This document shows positions 58,871-64,000 of a stretch of DNA of 64,000 bases, in pieces. The DNA comes from Rhodosorus marinus (Eukaryota; Rhodophyta; Stylonematophyceae; Stylonematales; Stylonemataceae): contig JAMWBK010000001.1 in NCBI GenBank assembly GCA_029953675.1, forward strand, positions 1,277,001-1,341,000, written 5' to 3'. The notes beneath the pieces were generated by a model. It saw nothing but the letters and a program-made list of their open reading frames with translations. It had not been told where the DNA came from and searched no databases. Positions within the stretch are counted from its first letter, which is position 1, and each line of letters begins with the position of its first letter. Both the position numbers and the translations under genes were made by a program.

Positions 58871-59845
58871 ATGCGCGGAAAAGTGGTATTTCTTCTACTC
58901 CTGGTGGTCATCGGTATTGGCGTGGCACAGGACACATGTGCTTCGTTTGAACTTCCCGAACCCACAACGGTTAGACCAAATGGCGAGCCAACCACTTCGA
59001 ACAAGAGGGCCATTTGGGGCGATAAGTACTGCCGGAAGTTAACGCTGCGGGAACTGGATGGAATGGTTCCGGTAGTCTGTGTGAACACTAAGATGATCGA
59101 TGAAGACACGACCTGTCTGAAGATGAGGCTGCGAAACGTTGATTTGTCCCTGGTGAAGTCCCTCAAAATTGGCGTCCATCCGAATTGCAATATGGTTCCT
59201 CCTGCCGGTGGGAACCCGAGGAGGTTCCAGAGCCAGAGACTTGGAAAGAATTTAGCGGAAGGACAAGTCATAAAATCAGTTAAGCTCTGCTTCGACAGAA
59301 TCCCGGCGACACAATCGTGCTGTGGGACATCTCGGTGTTTGGTGATGGAAGCAACTATTGACGTCAATGGAGTGGACACGACAGTAGAAATCGATGACCG
59401 TAGATGTGGTGAGGAACCGGCGTGTCGATACTACATCGGCTGTCCGAACGTGATCGACCAAGAGTCAGACACGAGAAGGGGTGTTAAATACTTTTATGGC
59501 ACAGATTCCGATGATTTAATACTTCTACCTGATTACCGAATCACGTCGAGCTTTACCTACGACGGTAGAGATGTTATACTTGGCGGCAACGGAAACGATC
59601 GTGTGTTCGTCGGAGGAGGAGAGAATATTATGAACGGGGGCTTAGGCAACGACCAGTTTGACGCCTATAAGGACGGGGTGAACAGAGTTTACCTCGGTGA
59701 CGGCTTTGATGGGGTTAGACCGTACCTTGACGGTGGTGCCACTCCAGACTACTATTATGGAGGCCCAGGGTATGACGTTTACTTCTCTTACAATCCGGAT
59801 GATAACGATGTTGTCCAAAGCTTTGATGGCCTCGGCTATACGTAG
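58871..59845 (+). CDS. secreted Cys-rich protein with RTX-like repeats, paralogue 3, 324 aa
   Basis: ATG start, signal peptide (MRGKVVFLLLLVVIGIGVAQ), then the same Cys-rich region (QSCCGTSRC, EEPACRYYIGCP) and repeats (LGGNGNDRV, GGLGNDQFD, GGPGYDVYF). This is the most diverged copy, mainly in the repeat half (RITSSFTYDGRDVILGG, DGFDGVRPYLDGG) and at the C-terminus (DGLGYT-stop). The frame is intact, which argues for retained function. Confidence 0.88.
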   Translation: MRGKVVFLLLLVVIGIGVAQDTCASFELPEPTTVRPNGEPTTSNKRAIWGDKYCRKLTLRELDGMVPVVCVNTKMIDEDTTCLKMRLRNVDLSLVKSLKIGVHPNCNMVPPAGGNPRRFQSQRLGKNLAEGQVIKSVKLCFDRIPATQSCCGTSRCLVMEATIDVNGVDTTVEIDDRRCGEEPACRYYIGCPNVIDQESDTRRGVKYFYGTDSDDLILLPDYRITSSFTYDGRDVILGGNGNDRVFVGGGENIMNGGLGNDQFDAYKDGVNRVYLGDGFDGVRPYLDGGATPDYYYGGPGYDVYFSYNPDDNDVVQSFDGLGYT

Positions 59846-60590
59846 ATGGGTAGGAGGAGGTTATTGTTCTCAGATGTTTAGTATAAACCACGGAATGTGT
59901 CCCTTACGAAAACTAAACAAGGGGAGAAGGTAGAGGCCCTCCCTCAATGAGATATCAGAAAAGCCCTTAATCGTAAACGTTTTGTGAGCAGACGATTCAG
60001 GTGCTATCGTATTCACTACCAGCTGCCCATTACAGTTCCAGAGAATCCTATTCATTCCTCTGCGGCTGCCGACCCCAAAATCATTTTTGCGCGCCTTCCG
60101 TGGTCTCTAGCTGTCCCCCGCCGTCCGCACGCTGGTTAAGAATTGAAGAAGAAAGTGACGACTTTGAAGGAGCCAAAAACCAAAGCAAAAAGGCAGAAAC
60201 TGAGACGACAGATTGTGGGAAACGATTTACCAATCTGGTCGATACCGAGCCTCATCCTCCCCCGACTCAACCCCGCACTCATCTGCCGCGCCGGGGGTCA
60301 GAGTTGGTTTCCCTGTCAATGGACTTGCAGTGGTGACCTCTTCACTAGACTCCACGTGTTGTTCGATGTCAACGAAAACAGCTCCTGCTCCAGGTCCAGG
60401 GCGCTCGCCCACCGACGGCACAACGTGTCCATGCTGTTGGGTGCGCTAGTACAAATCCCACTCGGCACGAACTTCAAAGGACAAACTGTCAAATGCAACA
60501 TGTTACGCTGACAAACGTCTTATAGATTTATTGAGGACGGCTAGCTCCTCAGTTTACAGCGCTGCGTTCTGTCCTCCCTGTATCTGTTGC
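59846..60590. other. 3' flank of RTX-like copy 3
   Basis: First about 350 bp conserved with copy 1 (CAAAGCAAAAAGGCAGAAAC at 60178). After about 60240 unrelated. Open frames there have no recognised domain. Confidence 0.5.
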
Positions 60591-61000
60591 GAGTCTTGTC
60601 AAATGCCCGCGAAAAACTATTTGTAGATCGATCACTGCGACGAAAACCGCTTACTGAGATGAAAGTCATGTTTTGGAGACAAGCTTAGCGATTTGGAGCG
60701 GTGATTGTCAATGGTTGGAATCCCCCTGGATTTAACGTCAATGAATGGACTTGCATTAGGGAAAGCCATGTGGTGAGAAAATGAGTTTTACAATTCTGTT
60801 CATGACGTTTAACCCCTTGCGCTCCCAGTACTTGGCAATGATCCATATGCTCAGACAATTGGATGAGTGAATGAATTTGTTTAATAGTGCTCTCAAGTAT
60901 CTCAATTACGATGCTCTGAACAAGTTAGAAAGTTCACATGGCTTTGGGAAGTTCGCGGTACAGCGCGTTCAGTCCGCGGCTACAGGCTCCTTGCACAAGG
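60591..61000. other. diverged repeat shared with 15.6-15.9 kb
   Basis: Weak colinear similarity to 15600-15880; a GAATGAATTTGTTTAATAG family A tip lies near 60870. No gene. Confidence 0.4.
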
Positions 61001-61238
61001 CAATAATACGAGTCCTTTATCCTAAACTAAAAACCGGAATCGACATTGTTTTAGAGCTTGTTTTCTTGGTTAGTACATTCAACGGATCGTTCAGCTTGCT
61101 TCACGACCGTGGGGATGCTTTTAGCTTACACCCAAGTGACACATTGGGACAAGCTCTTGACAGATTACGAATCTGTCCAGGGACTATCAAATGTTGAGTT
61201 GCAACATTTTCCGAGCAATTCCGAATGGACTGTCTATG
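61001..61238 (+). pseudogene. fourth copy of the RTX-like gene promoter region, truncated
   Basis: AATACGAGTCCTTTATCCTA to GTTGAGTTGCAACATTTTCC and GAATGGACTGTCTATG parallels the upstream region of copies 2 and 3, but breaks inside the TATA box (CTATG for CTATATAAG) and joins a reverse transcriptase fragment. It lacks the 100-bp A remnant, so it preserves the pre-insertion state. Confidence 0.7.
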
Positions 61239-62160
61239 TTGTATCCCGGACGGACCCACTGGAGGTGGTTCGAAGGGTTTTTCCTGAGGCTTTGCCTTTT
61301 TTAGCTGGGATCTACCGGGGAGGAGGCCTCCCCTGCATGCCTGAGTGGGGTGAAGTTTTTGGAGCACACACAAGGGTACAACAAGAGGATTCTTGTAGGC
61401 CTGTCCTTCACGCCTGCGCTTTGCAGCTCGCTAGATTGCAACTCGCGACCGAGATGGAGGAGCTACGTATCTGTGCATATCATGACGACGTGACGTTGAT
61501 TTTTGTAGCCCTAGAACGGGGGTTGACCAGGATCCAAGCCATTGCAAGTGAGGTGGGGTTGATAGTCGAGCAGGAGAAGTGTTGGTTTCTCCCACCCGGC
61601 GGAAGCCCCTCCCGGTAGTCTGCCCGACGCTCTCAGGCACCTTTGCCTACCTGAGGGTCTGATGCATCATGGTATTGGGTTGGCGAGTCATAACTTCGTG
61701 CAATCCTCCTGCGAACCACCCGGCACAGGCAGCTCACAGATGGTGATGAGCGTCTTCCTGATGCTATGCTGCAATCGGTGTGCCTGATTTCCCGATTCTG
61801 TGTGGGTCCCCGGCTCGACTATTGGCTGCGAAGTCTTCCATGCAATGGGGAGCGTGGACTGCTGCTAAGGCCGATGAGGCGACGCTAACACATTGGGGCA
61901 CACTCTTAGACGAACCACTTGCTTCGGCATCGGCACCTGACAAGGACCTGATACGGGCCTAGTCGTCGGACCGTGGTCGATGTGCAGCTTGACCAGACCA
62001 TTTCCTAACAGTAGAAGCATCAACCACAGTACTCATTTTGGGCCAACCTAGGTCGTCTTATAGCCTCCTCACGGAGCTGTCCTTGACCTTGTGGGGTTGC
62101 AACGCCGCCTTATTGTTGGACGCACGTCATCAGCGTCTTGTTTCTCGCTTCTCAGCGTAG
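61239..62160 (+). pseudogene. family C non-LTR element: RT and 3' end, internally deleted
   Basis: LEVVRRVFPEALPFLAGIY, RVQQEDSCRPVLHACAL, RICAYHDDVTLIF and EVGLIVEQEKCWFLPPG follow element B motif for motif but are clearly diverged; YHDD is shared. The frame breaks at 61618; LISRFCVGPRLDYWLRSLP and HWGTLLDEPLASA continue to 61960. After a deletion, [20 protein letters not shown] ends at 62160. The Gln-Gly-Asp of motif B is altered to Gln-Glu-Asp. Confidence 0.75.
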
Positions 62161-62164
62161 TTAG

Positions 62165-62390
62165 GATCTGAATAAACGGAACGGAACTCATTCCTTGCAA
62201 AGCAAGTGGGATAATCTCCGGTGTAGACAAGTCCGCATAAACCAGTTCTGTTCCCCATTCTTTTAAAAACGCTGCTCTTCGCAAGTTTCTAACCATACAT
62301 TTGACGGAGTAACCTTCATCTAAGGCTCTTCTTGTTAGCAGTGTTGATCCGGTATTTATTTCAACCCCGAGTTGTAAGAAAGACAACCTA
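62165..62390 (-). pseudogene. ycf39: Ycf39/HCF244-like N-terminal fragment
   Basis: Minus-strand translation: [20 protein letters not shown] then [20 protein letters not shown], then [12 protein letters not shown]. This is the conserved N-terminal part of Ycf39, an NAD-binding atypical short-chain dehydrogenase needed for photosystem II assembly. The preceding Rossmann glycines (GATGTLGR in the family) are degraded to GVEINTGST, and nothing follows past Val, so it is broken. It may be plastid-derived DNA in the nucleus or a remnant of a nuclear homologue. Confidence 0.55.
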
Positions 62391-62750
62391 AGTGTACAAG
62401 CTTATTGGAATCCTTTTGGCGAATATCTGATGAAACTTCATGTTCCACAATCGCCTGGAGAAAGCGCGTTCGACACGAACAATTCCGCTTTCGTGAAACT
62501 CCTTTCCGCTAGCCGTTCTATGCGATTCGATTGTGAAACTCACACCAATACGCAATAGAATCAATCCACTCAGGAACTCACCCTTCTCAAGAATTTCACC
62601 TTTTGCCTTCAGTCCATATGTCGCTAATCGACGGTCGCTATGATGCATCATCAAGCATATAGAAAAACCATTAAATCAAGAGAGACAGTCTGTTACGCCC
62701 AGAAATGCTCACTATTCAATGCCAGAACCAAAATTCCAACAAGGAGATGT
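62391..62750. other. unassigned
   Basis: The minus frame 62388-62654 has no recognised domain. No repeat was recognised. Confidence 0.35.
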
Positions 62751-62754
62751 AGCA

Positions 62755-63408
62755 GATTATGACTGATCTGCAACGCATCAAATGCTCCCCTGAAGCTCTA
62801 CGTAAACACCTACTGTATGCCGAAGGGATCGGCCCAGGTTCGGTTCTACGACTCCCATAGGTCAACAAAGAAACTCGCAACCAATCAGGACCCTTATATT
62901 TAGTGTACTTACATGGGAGTTCTGTCCAAGTCGGATTTGGTGACGAATGAGGTTACTAACACAGAGCCATTGTAGTCGCCCAGCAGGGATTCGTATTTTG
63001 TTGGCTAACTGAGTGAATAGGATCAAACCTTCGTAGGATTAGGGTTTTTGCGCGCTTGCATCTCCATGAAGATTTTCCCTAAGTCCAAGCATCTCGGAGA
63101 TAAGCACGGCATATATACTGATCCTAGAAGCCATCAAGTATGGTTGGTTCGGAATAAATATGAACGTCGAGGATGAACAACACTCATACACCTAGTTTTG
63201 TTAACAAAATTCCTCCCTGCGTCCTCCTTGGCCAAGGTCTCCTCTAACCTTCTCTACAATCCGGTTCATTCCTCATCTTCCTAGTTCACACCTCTCCGAG
63301 GCGGTGAGCTGGGTTAGCTTTCCGGTGACCGGAAAGCTCTTACAGAGCCGTAGAGACCCGAGGAGGAGCATGCACAGTTACCTTTTAGTCGAGCAACCCC
63401 TATGATTA
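62755..63408 (+). mobile_element. short D-element derivative: 5' region fused to 3' region
   Basis: 5' region (GAATGCTCCCCTGAAGCTCT-like) to ATG 62913 (MGVLSKSDLVTNE), then directly GGTTACTAACACAGAGCC, the 3' region. The junction near 62950 removes everything in between, including the endonuclease. Inverted relative to 48226-49885. Confidence 0.78.
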
Positions 63409-63460
63409 GTTCGGAATAAACAACAACTCTGAGGATGAACAACACTCGTGCACCCAGTTT
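63144..63460. repeat. duplicated GTTCGGAATAAA segment in the D 3' region
   Basis: GGTTCGGAATAAATATGAAC to CACACCTAG at 63144-63198 recurs as GTTCGGAATAAACAACAACT to CACCCAG at 63409-63460. Confidence 0.6.
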
Positions 63461-63958
63461 TTTTTTACCCTTCTCAAATTTTTTTTGTCTACCGTTAATG
63501 TTCCTGCAGTTCCTACACCTAATAAACTCATAAAATCTCTGCAATAAAAATTTGTATAGGTTTGCCGTTGCAATAAAACCTTTTCTATCTTTAATTATAA
63601 TAGAGTAATCATAGTAAAACTATATATATAGGGCAAAGGGCAACTTGAACCCTCAAAAGTTGTCACATTTGAGTGTGATGCATACCAATTTGCGGACTAA
63701 AGGGCTTACTTAGAGTTCACTGGACTGCGGTAGAAAGGGAAGAAGAAAACGGAATAGAAGAAGGGAACAACGTTTCTTGCGGTTTTTGAATGATACGGGT
63801 TTCATCTCTATGGCTGATTTGGACTGTAGAGTCCGTGGATTTCCATCCCCGCCATCCGGGTCATTGGAGACCCTTTTGAGTGGTTACGGCCCGCTCTAGG
63901 TCGAATGCTGTGTTGAGGGGGTTGGTTTCTGACGACATTAAGATCTACAATTTGCCCC
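63461..63958. other. AT-rich intergenic
   Basis: TATATATATA near 63621-63630; no gene recognised. Confidence 0.4.
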
Positions 63959-63968
63959 TTCTAGAATA

Positions 63969-63977
63969 AACCATTCG
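63969..63977 (+). mobile_element. 9-bp family A tip with 10-bp target duplication
   Basis: AACCATTCG lies between TTCTAGAATA at 63959-63968 and 63978-63987. It matches the A1 end. Confidence 0.55.
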
Positions 63978-64000
63978 TTCTAGAATAGGATAGACTTCAT

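Larger units (their letters stand above)
54320..60100. repeat. segmental duplication, block II
   Basis: Colinear with 44141-48060, enlarged by two B insertions and an internal tandem duplication (about 55280-55530 repeated at 55640-55890). Confidence 0.8.

Noticed and set aside
32669-59845. RTX-like paralogues as toxins
   Set aside because: Only the short calcium-type repeats are shared; there is no pore-forming, acylation or enzymatic region, and they have eukaryotic signal peptides.

Overview
The window looks like a retrotransposon-rich stretch of a compact, intron-poor eukaryotic nuclear genome. A red macroalga of the Chondrus/Gracilaria type is my best guess. The reasons are single-exon secreted-protein genes with a TATATAAG box 75-135 bp before the ATG, one short GT-AG intron (75 bp), a large secreted sugar-dehydrogenase-like protein, and a fragment resembling Ycf39, which red algal plastids encode. 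I cannot prove the species. No rRNA, tRNA or CRISPR array was recognised.

Host genes are few. They are a secreted Lys-rich protein (844-2235); a two-exon secreted protein with about 21 copies of an 11-residue Pro/Tyr repeat (complement 7547-8626); a short-chain dehydrogenase (14119-15054); a 1261-residue secreted protein with a glucose/sorbosone-dehydrogenase-like propeller, Ig-like, NPCBM-like and PKD-like regions (19755-23540); and three paralogues of a secreted Cys-rich protein with RTX-like glycine/aspartate repeats (32669-33643, 46674-47651, 58871-59845). Most of these are predicted to act outside the plasma membrane or in the wall.

Most of the rest is transposon. Two abundant non-LTR families (here A and B) have a reverse transcriptase, a CCHC motif and a C-terminal restriction-like endonuclease. 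Family B has one apparently complete copy (25495-30301, two open frames, 7-bp target duplication), many 5'-truncated copies, and head-to-tail arrays at 50.0-50.8, 51.3-53.6 and 56.1-56.9 kb. Family A is present as about 17 5'-truncated copies, with a young near-identical subfamily at 5.8, 30.6, 37.3 and 53.8 kb. Fragments of at least four other such lineages occur at 12.5, 16.3, 48.2-49.9 and 61.2 kb. Two LTR elements lie side by side. The first is a Ty1/copia-type element (34141-37779, target duplication AAATC) whose pol is largely replaced by a long coiled-coil reading frame. The second is a Ty3/gypsy-type element (38091-41730, target duplication ACCTC) that carries an inverted RNase H/integrase block.

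History can be read from nested and filled/empty sites. Block 44.1-48.1 kb is a segmental duplicate of 54.3-60.1 kb. The A1 and B insertions in the second block came after the duplication. Complete element B sits inside an older A fragment that is itself one unit of a tandem duplication. Three micro-insertions of only 9-13 bp, each the extreme 3' tip of A or B between target duplications, look like abortive integration products.
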